Source: Peptococcaceae bacterium UBA5767
GTDB taxonomy: Bacteria > Bacillota > TC1 > UBA5767
Direction of reading: 5' to 3'
Assembly (NCBI GenBank): GCA_002418765.1
Contig: DIET01000015.1
Span: 1-64,000, forward strand
Length of the DNA stretch: 64,000 nucleotides
A program made the position numbers and the translations under genes. Positions 50,276-60,346 of the stretch are shown one piece after another; the stretch's first letter is position 1; each line of letters begins with the position of its first letter. Under the pieces are notes generated by a model that saw only the letters and a list, made by a program, of their open reading frames with translations, was not told the DNA's origin and made no database searches.

Positions 50276-51484
50276 ATGGAACAGGAATACCAGAAGAATA
50301 ATATTGTTTTCTTTTTGCTGGGGCAGACCATCTCCCTTTTTGGATCCAATTTGGTGCAGTATGCCATATTCTGGCACATCACTCTCCAGACACAATCAGG
50401 ACAGATGATGACGTTGTATATTCTTTGTGGGTTTTTGCCCACTTTTGTGGTGTCTCCGTTTGGTGGAGTATGGGCAGACCGCTTTAACCGCAAGCGGTTG
50501 ATCGTGTTGGCGGATAGTGGTATTGCCTTATCGACACTGGCCTTGGTCATCTTGTATGCTTACGGGTACCAACATATTTATCTGTTGTTGGTGATGTCGG
50601 CCATAAGGGCTTTCGGTACCGGCATACACACACCAGCCATAGGGGCCGTGGTGCCTCAACTGGTTCCCCAGGACAAATTAACGTTTGTCAACGGACTGTA
50701 CAGCAGCATTCAGTCGGCAGTGATGTTGCTGGCTCCTCTCATTGCTGCTGTACTGATCAGTGCGGTGCCCCTGGAGACCATCTTTCTGATCGATGTCATT
50801 ACGGCTATCCTGGGGATTTCCATGCTTCTTTTCCTGGTGTCTATTCCCACACACCATAAGGCCCTGGATACGACCAAAGTTCGTTATGCGCAGGATTTAA
50901 AAGAAGGCTTTTACTATATCTCCCGCCATGCCTATTTGAAACGCTTTTTCCTTTTCAGTGCCATTTTTTTCTTTTTTATCAGTCCATTGGCGTTTCTCAC
51001 ACCTTTACAAATGGTACGCAGTTATGGAGAAGAGATTTGGAGACTGATGGCTTTGGAGATCACGTTCTCAGCGGGCATGATGGCAGGTGGACTGCTGATG
51101 GCCTCTTGGGGTGGGTTTCGCAATAAAATTCACACCATGGCATTGGCTACCTTTGTGGTAGGAATTGGAACGCTGGCACTCGGGATGAAGCCACTTTTTC
51201 TCCTCTATTTGGCGATTATGGTAGTGCATGGCATTACCCTCCCCTTGTTCAACACCCCTGCTACTGTATTGCTACAGACACAGGTTGAGGAAGCATATAG
51301 GGGAAGGGTGTTTGGTGTCTTTGGTATGATTCACAGCAGCATGATGCCAGTGGGCATGCTTTTGTTTGGTCCATTGGCAGATTGGATCAGTATTGAACTA
51401 TTGTTATGGGGTACAGGGATAATCTTATTCGGGATGGGATTTTTCCTCCTGAAAAGCAAGGTGATGCTGGCAGTAGGCGAATAG
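50276..51484 (+). CDS. MFS transporter
   Basis: The 402-residue protein has about 12 predicted helices. The MFS motif A between helices 2 and 3 is readable as GGVWADRFNRKRLIV (about 65-79), and a matching GRVFGVFGMIHSS lies in the second half. Members of this group (MFS_3/enterobactin-exporter type) export siderophores, drugs or peptides. The first in-frame ATG at 50276 has a weak ribosome site (GGTAAGAAAG). It ends 27 bp before the LtaS-family start and may share its transcript. Confidence 0.88.
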   Translation: MEQEYQKNNIVFFLLGQTISLFGSNLVQYAIFWHITLQTQSGQMMTLYILCGFLPTFVVSPFGGVWADRFNRKRLIVLADSGIALSTLALVILYAYGYQHIYLLLVMSAIRAFGTGIHTPAIGAVVPQLVPQDKLTFVNGLYSSIQSAVMLLAPLIAAVLISAVPLETIFLIDVITAILGISMLLFLVSIPTHHKALDTTKVRYAQDLKEGFYYISRHAYLKRFFLFSAIFFFFISPLAFLTPLQMVRSYGEEIWRLMALEITFSAGMMAGGLLMASWGGFRNKIHTMALATFVVGIGTLALGMKPLFLLYLAIMVVHGITLPLFNTPATVLLQTQVEEAYRGRVFGVFGMIHSSMMPVGMLLFGPLADWISIELLLWGTGIILFGMGFFLLKSKVMLAVGE

Positions 51485-51511
51485 TCAGTGGTCCCTGATG
51501 GGAAAAATACA

Positions 51512-53338
51512 ATGTCTACAGCTAAGGAGTGTTTTGCCAATATGAAAGAATCAGGTCAAAATTTTTGGGGAAGAATTGGTCAGGCATGGAGGGAGGAAAT
51601 CAATAATTCAGGGTTATGGCGATACCTATGGTTTGTAGTGCTGTTGTCGTTGACGGGAAAATCGATGTATGTGCTGGCATCCATGTATTCCGGCAGCCAG
51701 GGAGTCCTCATGTATGGCCTCTTTTCTGTCGTGCCTTTATTTGTGTTGCTTTCCGTCGCCTTTTTGTTTACACCCAAGAATGAAGTCAGATACCTGTTCG
51801 TACTGGATGTGTTTCTATCGATTTTGCTACTGGTGGATGTGGTTTATGCGCGCGCTTATGGACACCCCATTGGACTGCATATGTTGCTAGCTGATGAGGT
51901 AATGACGGATTTGACGCCAAGTGCTCTATCCTTGGTGCGACCCATCGATTTTTTGCTCCTTGCCGATTTGCCGGTGTTTTTTTTCCAATTGTTCAGAAAT
52001 AAGCCGTTAAGGCGAATCAAAAAAAGAATGGGCATGTTTGTTGTCATGGCTATTTTGGGTGTCTCGTTATCGGTTTTTTGGTTTCAGCAGTTGGAAGACA
52101 GTCATTTGTTGGGGAATTACCAATTGCATACCTTGCTGATGTCCCCAGTTGGCCATCATTTTTATGATCTTTACCGGTTTTCGTATGAACGGGGTATGGT
52201 GCTGGAGGATGGACAGCGTCAGGAAATAGAGGCATGGTTGGAGCACAATGGAAAATTCCTGGCCCCGTCAGAAGAATTTGCCAGTTTGCAGGGCCTTTTG
52301 GCCGGCAAAAATTTAATCGTCATCCAGTTTGAGTCCTTGGAAAATTTTGTACTTGAAAAAACCATACAGGGTGTGGAAGTTACTCCGAATCTGAACAGAA
52401 TGTTGGAGGAGAGCCTTTACTTTAGTCATGTTTGCGCGCAGGTTCGTGATGGAAACAGCGCTGATGCAGAATTTATGTACCATACTTCCTTGTATCCCTT
52501 GTCCAGTGGCAGTGCTTTTATACGTTTCCCCCAAAACCATTATGTGACCTTGCCTCTGTTGCTTCGGGACAAAGGATATGCTACATTGGCCATTCATGGA
52601 GATGACAAACGTTTTTGGAATCGGGATGTGGTTTTTCCGCATTTGGGATATGAAGACTATATTCATGAAGAACGTTTTGTAGACCAGCGCAAGGTCGGTA
52701 TGGGAATGCTGGATGAAGCCTTATTTCTCCAGGCTGGACTGGCTCTAGAGACATTAAAGGAGCCGTATCATTTGTTTCTCATTACGCTTACATCACATAT
52801 GCCCTTTCATCTGGACGGCTTGGGTGAAAGTGTTCCCTTGCTCGATGTCAGTGAAATAAAGAGATCAACCGATCAAAGATATCTGCAGAGTATTCATTAT
52901 GCGGATTGGGCTCTTGGGGAATTCTTGGACCAGCTGGTAGAAGATCGAAAGATAGACAATACGGCCATCATCGTATACGGTGACCATGAAGGGGTCCACA
53001 AGTATTATGAAAGCGACCTGCCTGACAACGAGCATAAGGTACCGTTTTTGGTTTATCTTCCGGGTCTTCAAGGCCGAGAGATACAAAAGCAGGGTGGCCA
53101 GATAGACATGATGCCCACCTTGGCTTTTCTGCTGGGCTTGCAAAAAGAGCAGTATGCGCCGTATGTGATGGGTAGAAATTTGCTGGGTCCATATTCTGGT
53201 TCAGCTATGACCTCCTTGGGAGAGATTCTTCCAAAAACCGATGAACCAGAGCATTTGAGAAAGGCCATCAGGCTGGCCGATCTATACATTCGAGGAGATT
53301 ATGCTTACGAAGAAATGAGCCTGCCAAAGGCCAAGTAA
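51512..53338 (+). CDS. LtaS-family sulfatase/phosphoglycerol transferase
   Basis: The protein (608 aa from the ATG at 51512; a GTG at 51488 in the same frame is possible) has five N-terminal helices (about 30-200) and a C-terminal sulfatase domain. In the active site the metal ligand E lies in QFESLENF, and the nucleophile is S316 in GNSADAEF, where LtaS has Thr. LTSHMPFH and YGDHEG supply later metal ligands. LtaS makes lipoteichoic acid by transferring glycerol phosphate from phosphatidylglycerol; relatives prime or add phosphoglycerol to other polymers. Ser in place of Thr occurs in some relatives. It is followed by GtrA and an FAD enzyme, so the product may be a glycosylated polymer. Confidence 0.9.
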   Translation: MSTAKECFANMKESGQNFWGRIGQAWREEINNSGLWRYLWFVVLLSLTGKSMYVLASMYSGSQGVLMYGLFSVVPLFVLLSVAFLFTPKNEVRYLFVLDVFLSILLLVDVVYARAYGHPIGLHMLLADEVMTDLTPSALSLVRPIDFLLLADLPVFFFQLFRNKPLRRIKKRMGMFVVMAILGVSLSVFWFQQLEDSHLLGNYQLHTLLMSPVGHHFYDLYRFSYERGMVLEDGQRQEIEAWLEHNGKFLAPSEEFASLQGLLAGKNLIVIQFESLENFVLEKTIQGVEVTPNLNRMLEESLYFSHVCAQVRDGNSADAEFMYHTSLYPLSSGSAFIRFPQNHYVTLPLLLRDKGYATLAIHGDDKRFWNRDVVFPHLGYEDYIHEERFVDQRKVGMGMLDEALFLQAGLALETLKEPYHLFLITLTSHMPFHLDGLGESVPLLDVSEIKRSTDQRYLQSIHYADWALGEFLDQLVEDRKIDNTAIIVYGDHEGVHKYYESDLPDNEHKVPFLVYLPGLQGREIQKQGGQIDMMPTLAFLLGLQKEQYAPYVMGRNLLGPYSGSAMTSLGEILPKTDEPEHLRKAIRLADLYIRGDYAYEEMSLPKAK

Positions 53339-53361
53339 GCATATGTGATGAGGGAATGATG

Positions 53362-53814
53362 ATGACACGAGCAGAATGGAATGGATTGATAAGCGAATTC
53401 GGGCGGTATGTATTGGTGGGTGGTCTGGCATTTGTGGCTGATTTTGTGACACTGACAGGTTTCCATGAATGGATCATTCCCACGGTCCCCTATTCTCTTT
53501 ATATCGCTACCTTATTGGGCTTTGTTGTGGGTATTAGCATCAACTATGTCTTGTCCGTCTCCTTTGTCTTTTTGTCAGTAAAGAAATGGGGCATAGGCAG
53601 GACCAGACGAGATCAATTCTTATTTTTACTGATTGGTGTGGTGGGGTTGGTGATGACGGAGCTGGGTATGGTTTTGGGTGTGGAAGTTCTTTCCCTTCAC
53701 TATCAGCTGGTTAAAATTTTTCTGACTGGTGCGGTTTTGGTATGGAATTATGGCGCCAGAAAAGTGTTTATCTTTAACAAAAAACAAGCCAAGAATGAGG
53801 AGGAGACATTGTGA
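53362..53814 (+). CDS. GtrA-family membrane protein
   Basis: A 150-residue four-helix GtrA protein: [20 protein letters not shown] opens the first helix, [15 protein letters not shown] lies near 60-75, and [20 protein letters not shown] ends the fourth. GtrA proteins flip or help transfer polyprenyl-phosphate-linked sugars in O-antigen, arabinogalactan or teichoic acid decoration. I take the third of three consecutive ATGs (53362, GAGGGA at 53350-53355). The stop overlaps the GTG start of the next gene (GTGA). Confidence 0.88.
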   Translation: MTRAEWNGLISEFGRYVLVGGLAFVADFVTLTGFHEWIIPTVPYSLYIATLLGFVVGISINYVLSVSFVFLSVKKWGIGRTRRDQFLFLLIGVVGLVMTELGMVLGVEVLSLHYQLVKIFLTGAVLVWNYGARKVFIFNKKQAKNEEETL

Positions 53815-55367
53815 AGAAGGCCATTGTCATCGGAGCCGGACCAGCAGGTCTGACTGCTGCTTATCATTTACTGGAGCAAGGTGATGTACTCCCTATTGTG
53901 TTGGAGAAAGAAGCGTTTGTAGGGGGTATCTCCAGGACCTACAATCATCGAAACAATCGCATTGATATAGGCGGGCATCGTTTTTTTTCCAAGAGTCAGG
54001 ACGTGGTGGATGTCTGGAACAAGATTATGCCTATGCAAGGATTGCCTGCCAAGGATGATGCTTTGCTGCACCGAGAAAAAGAATACCAGGAAGGGGGGCC
54101 GGATCCTGAGCAAGAGGATGAGGTCTTTCTGATTCGATCCCGGATATCCAGAATTTTTTATCGTAAAAAATTCTTTGATTATCCTCTTAGTTTGAAGATG
54201 GAAACCTTGATGAACATGGGTCTTTGGAATACCTGGAAGGCGGGATGGAGCTATCTTCTTTCCCAAGTGGTCAAACGAAAAGAAGATTCCCTGGAAGATT
54301 TTTTGATCAATCGTTTTGGTGAACGGTTGTATGAGATGTTTTTCCATGATTACACACGGAAAGTATGGGGTCAAGATCCCAGCCAAATTTCAGCAGATTG
54401 GGGTGCGCAGCGCATCAAGGGATTGTCACTCACCAAAGCTTTATGGCATATGCTTCGGGCGCCATTTCAGAAGGGAAGACCGAAACAGGTGGAAACTTCC
54501 CTGATTGATCAGTTTATCTATCCCAAATTCGGGCCGGGACAGTACTGGCAGGCCATGGCGGATAGAATCGTTGAGGCTGGTGGGCAAATCATTTTGGGGG
54601 CCAAGGTGAATGGTTTGAAGAGAGTCAACCATGGTATCCAAGAAGTGGCTTATGAAACAGAAAAAGATGGGATCAAACGTCTTACTTGTGATTATGTACT
54701 TTCTTCTATGCCCATTCCCGAGCTTATGGATTCCTTGGGAGACATTGTTCCTGATCCAATAAAAAGGGTGGCTGATGGGTTGATGTTCCGAGACTTCATC
54801 ACGGTAGGATTGTTGGTCAAGGAATTGAACATCAAAAACACCACATCCGTTCCTACGGTTAAAGACCGTATACCGGATTGCTGGATTTATGTGCAAGATC
54901 CTGAGGTGATGGTCGGAAGACTACAGATTTTCAACAATTGGTCTCCGTATATGGTTAGGGATTTCGAACAGAGCATGTGGGTGGGCTTAGAATATTTCTG
55001 TCAGGAGAATGATGAGCTTTGGAGTTTACCAGATGATGAGATGATCGCTCTGGCAGCCCGGGAAGCGCAAAGGTTGGGGTTTTTGGATACATCCATGGTG
55101 CTAGACAGTGTATGCTTGAGAGTGCCCAAAGCTTACCCGGCATATTTTGGCTCGTATGATCAATTCTCTATGATTCGTGCTTATTTGGATCAGGTGGAGA
55201 ATCTCTATTGCATTGGTAGAAACGGACAGCATCGCTATAACAATATGGATCACTCCATGCTGAGTGCCATGGAAGCGGTAAAATTGATTTATGCTGGTAC
55301 AGTCAGCAAAAAATCCTTATGGCAGATCAACACGGAAGCTGCCTATCATGAAGAAAATGAATCGTAG
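53811..55367 (+). CDS. FAD-dependent amine-oxidase-like oxidoreductase
   Basis: A 518-residue flavoprotein that begins with the dinucleotide-binding motif [20 protein letters not shown], then [20 protein letters not shown]. Resembles the NAD(P)/FAD-dependent (amine oxidase/UDP-galactopyranose mutase-like) family. Members near GtrA and GT-C genes are thought to act on polyprenyl or nucleotide sugars. No membrane segment. The GTG start at 53811 overlaps the GtrA stop; GAGGAGGAGA at 53797-53806 precedes it. Confidence 0.85.
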   Translation: MKKAIVIGAGPAGLTAAYHLLEQGDVLPIVLEKEAFVGGISRTYNHRNNRIDIGGHRFFSKSQDVVDVWNKIMPMQGLPAKDDALLHREKEYQEGGPDPEQEDEVFLIRSRISRIFYRKKFFDYPLSLKMETLMNMGLWNTWKAGWSYLLSQVVKRKEDSLEDFLINRFGERLYEMFFHDYTRKVWGQDPSQISADWGAQRIKGLSLTKALWHMLRAPFQKGRPKQVETSLIDQFIYPKFGPGQYWQAMADRIVEAGGQIILGAKVNGLKRVNHGIQEVAYETEKDGIKRLTCDYVLSSMPIPELMDSLGDIVPDPIKRVADGLMFRDFITVGLLVKELNIKNTTSVPTVKDRIPDCWIYVQDPEVMVGRLQIFNNWSPYMVRDFEQSMWVGLEYFCQENDELWSLPDDEMIALAAREAQRLGFLDTSMVLDSVCLRVPKAYPAYFGSYDQFSMIRAYLDQVENLYCIGRNGQHRYNNMDHSMLSAMEAVKLIYAGTVSKKSLWQINTEAAYHEENES

Positions 55368-55402
55368 GGGGTAGAACAAGCCATGGAAGAGCGGTCAAGC
55401 AT

Positions 55403-56869
55403 ATGAATGACATCCCAAAGAGAGGGCAGAAATATCTGCTGGTTTTTTTGTTTTTGCCGGCGCTGTTCCCCGTGTTTCGAAATCTGGACAATGATTTGTG
55501 GTTTTTGTTGGGCCATGGACGCTATATTCTGGAGAAGGGATTTCCGGTGATGGAGCCATTCACCATTCATGCGGGGTTTGATTTTGTTATGCAACAGTGG
55601 CTTTCCTCTGTGGTGTTTCAATGGGTTTACAGCGTGATGGGTGTTTGGGGCATTCGGGGACTGGTGCTTTTTGCTCAGATACTATCCATTGCTTTGTTTT
55701 GGAGTTTAACAAGAAAGATTTCTTCGAATCATTTTTTATCTTCCTTTGCTGTGACACTGCTTTACGGACTTCTTATGTCATTTTTTATGGTAGCCCGGCC
55801 TTATATTTTTACTTCCTTGATTATTCTTTTAGAACTGTCAGTATTGGAACATTATGTACTTGATAAAAGAAATAGTCTTTTGTTTCTTTTGCCTTTCTTA
55901 TCACTTTTGCTGGTGAACCTCCAAGCCTCCATGTGGCCTATGCTTTTCATCATCATGATTCCCTATTTGTTGGATGCGGGTACATTTTCTTATAAAGGTT
56001 ACCAAAGTACAGGATATCCAGTCAAGCCTCTTTGGATAGTCATGGCCTTCATGGTGCTTTTTGGTTTGATCAATCCATATGGCCTGGATGCGATGCTCTA
56101 TTTGAAGAATTCTTATGGCATTGGGGCAATCAATCGTTGGGTGTTGGAGATGCAGCCCTTGACAGCAAGTCACCTATTGGGTGTTTTTATTTTGCTGTTG
56201 TTGTTTGTCGTCATCAGTGTTCATCTATACCGGAAGCCGTCTCATTTTGTTCTGCGATATGCACTTTTGGCACTGGGCACAGGGTATCTGTGCTTGTCCA
56301 GCATCCGTGGTTTGTTCTTTTTCCTTTTGTGTGCTTTGTTTCCTTTGTCTCTTCCGCTTAGCAGTATTGAACTGAAGCCGAATGAACGATTGTCTGATGT
56401 CCGTACCCGTACCTTGCGCAAGGTGCTGGTCTTTTCGATCGTGGCATTGGTATTTTTGGTGCTGCTGCGCAGCCTTGGTTCTGATGAGGCATCCTATCGA
56501 CGCGATCAGGATCTAAGAGAGATGATGCAATTGCTTCAGGAGGATCAAAAGGACCATGAAGTGGTTTTGTATACCGGTTATGCTGATGGGAATATGGCTC
56601 TTTATTATGGTATTCCCCATTATATCGATGCCCGGGCGGAAGTCTTTTTGTATAAGAACAATGGGGTGGAAGATGTCTTTATGGAGTATATCGATTTGCA
56701 ACAGGGGAAGCTTCACTATCAAGAAATACTGGAAAAATACCAGTTTACCCATATCCTGGTTCCTGAGAATGACTTGTTGTATACGTATCTGCCCCGTGAT
56801 GCGAAGTATCGTTTATATCATAGCAATGAGATCTACGATTTGTATGAGATGACAGGGGAGGCATATTGA
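55403..56869 (+). CDS. GT-C-like polytopic membrane protein
   Basis: A 488-residue protein with about ten to twelve helices in the N-terminal 350 residues and a soluble tail (about 370-488) outside. The first loop contains LDNDLWFLLGHGRYILEKGF and an acidic PFTIHAGFDFVMQQW, which recalls the D-D motif loop of GT-C (PMT/ArnT/dolichyl-linked) glycosyltransferases. The C-terminal domain pattern VVLYTGYADGNMALYYGIPH is also found in such proteins. It lies 35 bp after the FAD enzyme and probably uses a polyprenyl-linked sugar made there. Confidence 0.75.
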   Translation: MNDIPKRGQKYLLVFLFLPALFPVFRNLDNDLWFLLGHGRYILEKGFPVMEPFTIHAGFDFVMQQWLSSVVFQWVYSVMGVWGIRGLVLFAQILSIALFWSLTRKISSNHFLSSFAVTLLYGLLMSFFMVARPYIFTSLIILLELSVLEHYVLDKRNSLLFLLPFLSLLLVNLQASMWPMLFIIMIPYLLDAGTFSYKGYQSTGYPVKPLWIVMAFMVLFGLINPYGLDAMLYLKNSYGIGAINRWVLEMQPLTASHLLGVFILLLLFVVISVHLYRKPSHFVLRYALLALGTGYLCLSSIRGLFFFLLCALFPLSLPLSSIELKPNERLSDVRTRTLRKVLVFSIVALVFLVLLRSLGSDEASYRRDQDLREMMQLLQEDQKDHEVVLYTGYADGNMALYYGIPHYIDARAEVFLYKNNGVEDVFMEYIDLQQGKLHYQEILEKYQFTHILVPENDLLYTYLPRDAKYRLYHSNEIYDLYEMTGEAY

Positions 56870-56995
56870 AGAAGGACTTCCCACCATCTTTTATTTTGTA
56901 CAAAAAAAGGCTATGATAAACATAGATAGATTGGCTATTTCTCGGGCTTCAGATCTTTTTTGGAGGCCCCTTGGTATGGTAAGGAGATGAAAAAG

Positions 56996-58861
56996 ATGAA
57001 CGCATTGACTCGTTCTATTGGTAAGATCATGCAGGGTGCAGGCAAGGCTTTTACAGATTTTCCAGTGTCCATTGCTTCCGCTCTTGGTTTTGCCGTGGTT
57101 ACCATGGTGCGCATTCAGTTGGATTGGCCGCAACAGGAGCCTTACAACTTTTTGTTTAATTGTTTGCACTGGAGCCTGGCTTTGGGGGCGATTTTGGGAT
57201 TGGCACTGATGACCAAAGCCAAGAGTCAATCGGGGGACAAGAAGACGCTTATGCTGGCGAATCTGCTCAGTGTCGCAGCCGTTTTGCTTACCTTCATTGC
57301 GCTTTATTTTTGGGGGGCAAGCAACCTGGACGTCAGTGAAACGAGGTATGCCACCATCAGCAATTTGGCGGCGGCTCGTGTCGGTGTATTGATGCTGTTG
57401 AGTTTATTGGCCTTTATGGTTTGGGCGGCACATCCCCCAGAACGATCAGATTTTTCTCAATCTTTTTTCATGACACTCAAAGCGTTTTTTATCGCTGCGA
57501 TCTATGGAGTGGTGATGATGAGTGGCTCCTCTGGGGTCGCTGGCGCCATTGAAGCTTTGTTGTATGCAGAAATGAGCAGTAAAGTATATATGTATCTGGG
57601 GACCATCAGTGGCTTTTTGGCATTTACGATTTTTGTGGGCTATTTCCCGGATTTCCGTTTGGGGCAGGAGGATCCCCACCGTGAGGTTGCCCAAAAACAG
57701 CCCCGCTTTGTGGAAGTCTTGTTTGGCAGCATCATGATTCCCATCATGTTGGCATTGACCGTGGTGCTACTCATATGGGCGGCCAGAACCATGTTTGATG
57801 GTATTGGTGCTTCCTTTGTTAGATTATCTAGTATAGCCAGCGCTTACACCCTTTATGGATTGTGGCTGCATGTGATGGTGACTCATCATGATACCAACAT
57901 GGCTAAATTTTATCGCAGAGCTTACCCCTGGGCAGCGCTGGTAATTTTGGCTTTTGAAGCTTGGGCTTGGATCTTGCAAATGGGAAAAACAGGTCTGCAG
58001 CTTACGGAATACTTCTTCTTGCTGATTTGGATTTTTGCCGTATGTTCCAGCATCTTTCTTCTATTGTGGCATCACAAGGCGCATCGCAGGATTGTGATTT
58101 TGTTGTCCGTGTTGGCTGTGTTTACCGTCCTTCCCATTTTGGGATATCAGGCATTGCCTGTATCTGCACAGGTGCAGCGATTGGAAGGTCTCTTGCAGCA
58201 AGAAAATATGCTACGAGGTGGTGAGATCGTGCCAGCCGCTGCGGAGCCAGAGCTTGAGGTGCGTGAGTCCATCACTTCGTCTGTACAATTTCTAGCCTAT
58301 GCCCAAGATGCCAAGCTGCCTGTCTGGTTTGATACAAATCTGGCGGAGGAACAGGTTTTTGTAGAGCGTTTCGGTTTTGCCAAAGTCTGGCCTGATCAGG
58401 ATGATTTTGAAGGACCTGGTGATAGCCAATACCTGGGTGTATCTCTTATGAGACCCGCTGGCGTTGTGGATGTCTCGGAGTATGATTATGCTATCCGTTT
58501 TTCTGAGTATATGGATTCACCTTCTCAAGAACTGGAGATCGCAGGTGACAAAGGGACGTATACGCTGACCTGGGTTATACCGGAAAGAGAGCAGTTGCCT
58601 CAGTTGCAGGTGACACTGAACGGACAAGTCATTGTGGACGAAACATTTGATGCCTACATTGACCAGCTGATGGAAAAATATCCGCCAGGTGAGGGGAAAC
58701 CTTCTCAGGCCAGTCTAGAAGACTTGAGTTACGAGTTGGAAACACCGGAAATCAGAATTTTGTTGTTGTTTTCTCATATTGATGTGGGGATTCATACGCA
58801 AGAAGATTATATTTATTACTGGGTCAATTTGGATGGATTGTATCTACAGGAGAAACCATAA
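56996..58861 (+). CDS. DUF4153-domain membrane protein
   Basis: The 621-residue protein has about 11 helices in the first 400 residues and an extracellular C-terminal part of about 200 residues. The N-terminal half matches DUF4153 (FPVSIASALGFAVVTMVRIQ and similar). Function is unknown. The start is the ATG at 56996 with AAGGAG at 56981-56986; a TTG and an ATG further up (56960, 56987) lack well-spaced sites. The gap from the GT-C-like gene is 126 bp. Confidence 0.8.
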   Translation: MNALTRSIGKIMQGAGKAFTDFPVSIASALGFAVVTMVRIQLDWPQQEPYNFLFNCLHWSLALGAILGLALMTKAKSQSGDKKTLMLANLLSVAAVLLTFIALYFWGASNLDVSETRYATISNLAAARVGVLMLLSLLAFMVWAAHPPERSDFSQSFFMTLKAFFIAAIYGVVMMSGSSGVAGAIEALLYAEMSSKVYMYLGTISGFLAFTIFVGYFPDFRLGQEDPHREVAQKQPRFVEVLFGSIMIPIMLALTVVLLIWAARTMFDGIGASFVRLSSIASAYTLYGLWLHVMVTHHDTNMAKFYRRAYPWAALVILAFEAWAWILQMGKTGLQLTEYFFLLIWIFAVCSSIFLLLWHHKAHRRIVILLSVLAVFTVLPILGYQALPVSAQVQRLEGLLQQENMLRGGEIVPAAAEPELEVRESITSSVQFLAYAQDAKLPVWFDTNLAEEQVFVERFGFAKVWPDQDDFEGPGDSQYLGVSLMRPAGVVDVSEYDYAIRFSEYMDSPSQELEIAGDKGTYTLTWVIPEREQLPQLQVTLNGQVIVDETFDAYIDQLMEKYPPGEGKPSQASLEDLSYELETPEIRILLLFSHIDVGIHTQEDYIYYWVNLDGLYLQEKP

Positions 58862-58924
58862 GTTTGGTGAAATGCGGATGCTGCTGCTATGGTATGAAGC
58901 ATACCCGCGAGGAAGAAAAAGAAT

Positions 58925-60334
58925 ATGAAGATTCAATTTTTTGGTGCTGCTCGCATGGTGACTGGTTCGTGTACACTTCTGGAATCTGGGTCTGTCTCCA
59001 TGCTGATCGATTGTGGCATGATCCAAGGAGATGAGAAGGAAGAGATAAGAAATGCGCTACCGTTTCCCTTTGATGTCAAGGCGATCTCGGCAGTGATGCT
59101 GACCCATGCCCATTTGGATCATGTTGGTCTCGTGCCGAAATTATACAAAGAAGGCTATCGCAATCCCGTGCACGCTACCCGTCTGACCAGAGAGTTATGT
59201 GAGATTTTGTTGGAAGACAGTGCCGCCATCGCAGAGCGTGAGACAGCCATAGAAAATCGTCATCGTTTGGATGCAGGACTAGAGCCAGTATCGCCGATCT
59301 ACACAATGGAAGAAGCCAAAGCCTGTTTGTCTTTGTTTCAGGATCACAGCTTGCTAAAACCGTGGTTTCTGTCAGAGGATGTCAGGGTACAGTGGTTTGA
59401 TGCCGGACATATTCTGGGGTCGGCCATGGTGGAAGTGGTTCTCAGGGAAGCTGGCGAGGAGCATACGGTGGTGTTTTCCGGAGATATCGGTCATAGGGGG
59501 AAACCGTTTCTCCCTGATCCTTCCAAACTGGCCAAGGCAGATGTTTTGGTGATGGAATCAACGTATGGAGATCGTTTGCACCCTGGCTATGAAGAGGCCA
59601 GGGAACAATTGGCCAAGATCGTATGCGAGGCTTATGAGCGGGGCGGTCCTTTGATGATTCCGTGTTTTGCCATCCAGAGAACCCAAGAGATGCTGTACTA
59701 TCTCCACTGCCTGGAAGAAGAAGGAAGGATCCCTTCTATGGATATTTTTCTCGACAGTCCCATGGCGCATAGGGTCACCCAAATTTTCAATGACAATATA
59801 CAGTTTATTGACCAGAAGACCAAGGAGATGGAGTCGGGCAATGCATGGGTTGCCATAGGGAAGAATCACCGGATCCATTCGTTGTTTACAAAAAAAGAAT
59901 CCCAAGCCCTCAACCAGAAGGGTCACCATGCCATCATCATTTCTTCTGGAGGGATGGCGCAGGGTGGTCGCATCCTGCATCACTTGAAACATCATTTGTG
60001 GCAAAAAGAGAGTACCGTTTTGTTCGTAGGCTATCAAGCTGAAGGTACACTCGGACGAGAACTATTGTCAGGTCAGAAACAGGTTGAAATACTAGGGAAA
60101 AGAATTCATGTTGAGGCTGCGATTGAACAGATAGAAGGATTTTCTGCCCACGCAGATCAGCCAGAGTTGCTTGATTGGCTAGGGGCCTTTGAGCAAAGGC
60201 CTGCTGTTGTTTTTCTGCAACATGGAGAGATGCAGTCCATCCTGGCTCTTCAAGCCAGGATACAAGAAAAATACGGTATCAAGACATGGATCCCTCATGT
60301 CGGACAGACGTATTTTTGGCCAGAGACAAAGTGA
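58925..60334 (+). CDS. Beta-CASP metallo-beta-lactamase RNA nuclease
   Basis: The 469-residue protein has the MBL fold with HAHLDH at 61-66 (metal ligands H61, H63, D65, H66), the beta-CASP insertion, and C-terminal motifs (SSGGMAQGGRILHHLKH and GFSAHADQPELLDWL). The arrangement matches YSH1/CPSF-like exo- or endoribonucleases (RNA processing). AGGAAG at 58911-58916 precedes the ATG at 58925. It forms a short unit with yaaA (12-bp gap). Confidence 0.92.
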   Translation: MKIQFFGAARMVTGSCTLLESGSVSMLIDCGMIQGDEKEEIRNALPFPFDVKAISAVMLTHAHLDHVGLVPKLYKEGYRNPVHATRLTRELCEILLEDSAAIAERETAIENRHRLDAGLEPVSPIYTMEEAKACLSLFQDHSLLKPWFLSEDVRVQWFDAGHILGSAMVEVVLREAGEEHTVVFSGDIGHRGKPFLPDPSKLAKADVLVMESTYGDRLHPGYEEAREQLAKIVCEAYERGGPLMIPCFAIQRTQEMLYYLHCLEEEGRIPSMDIFLDSPMAHRVTQIFNDNIQFIDQKTKEMESGNAWVAIGKNHRIHSLFTKKESQALNQKGHHAIIISSGGMAQGGRILHHLKHHLWQKESTVLFVGYQAEGTLGRELLSGQKQVEILGKRIHVEAAIEQIEGFSAHADQPELLDWLGAFEQRPAVVFLQHGEMQSILALQARIQEKYGIKTWIPHVGQTYFWPETK

Positions 60335-60346
60335 AGGAGACACAAT

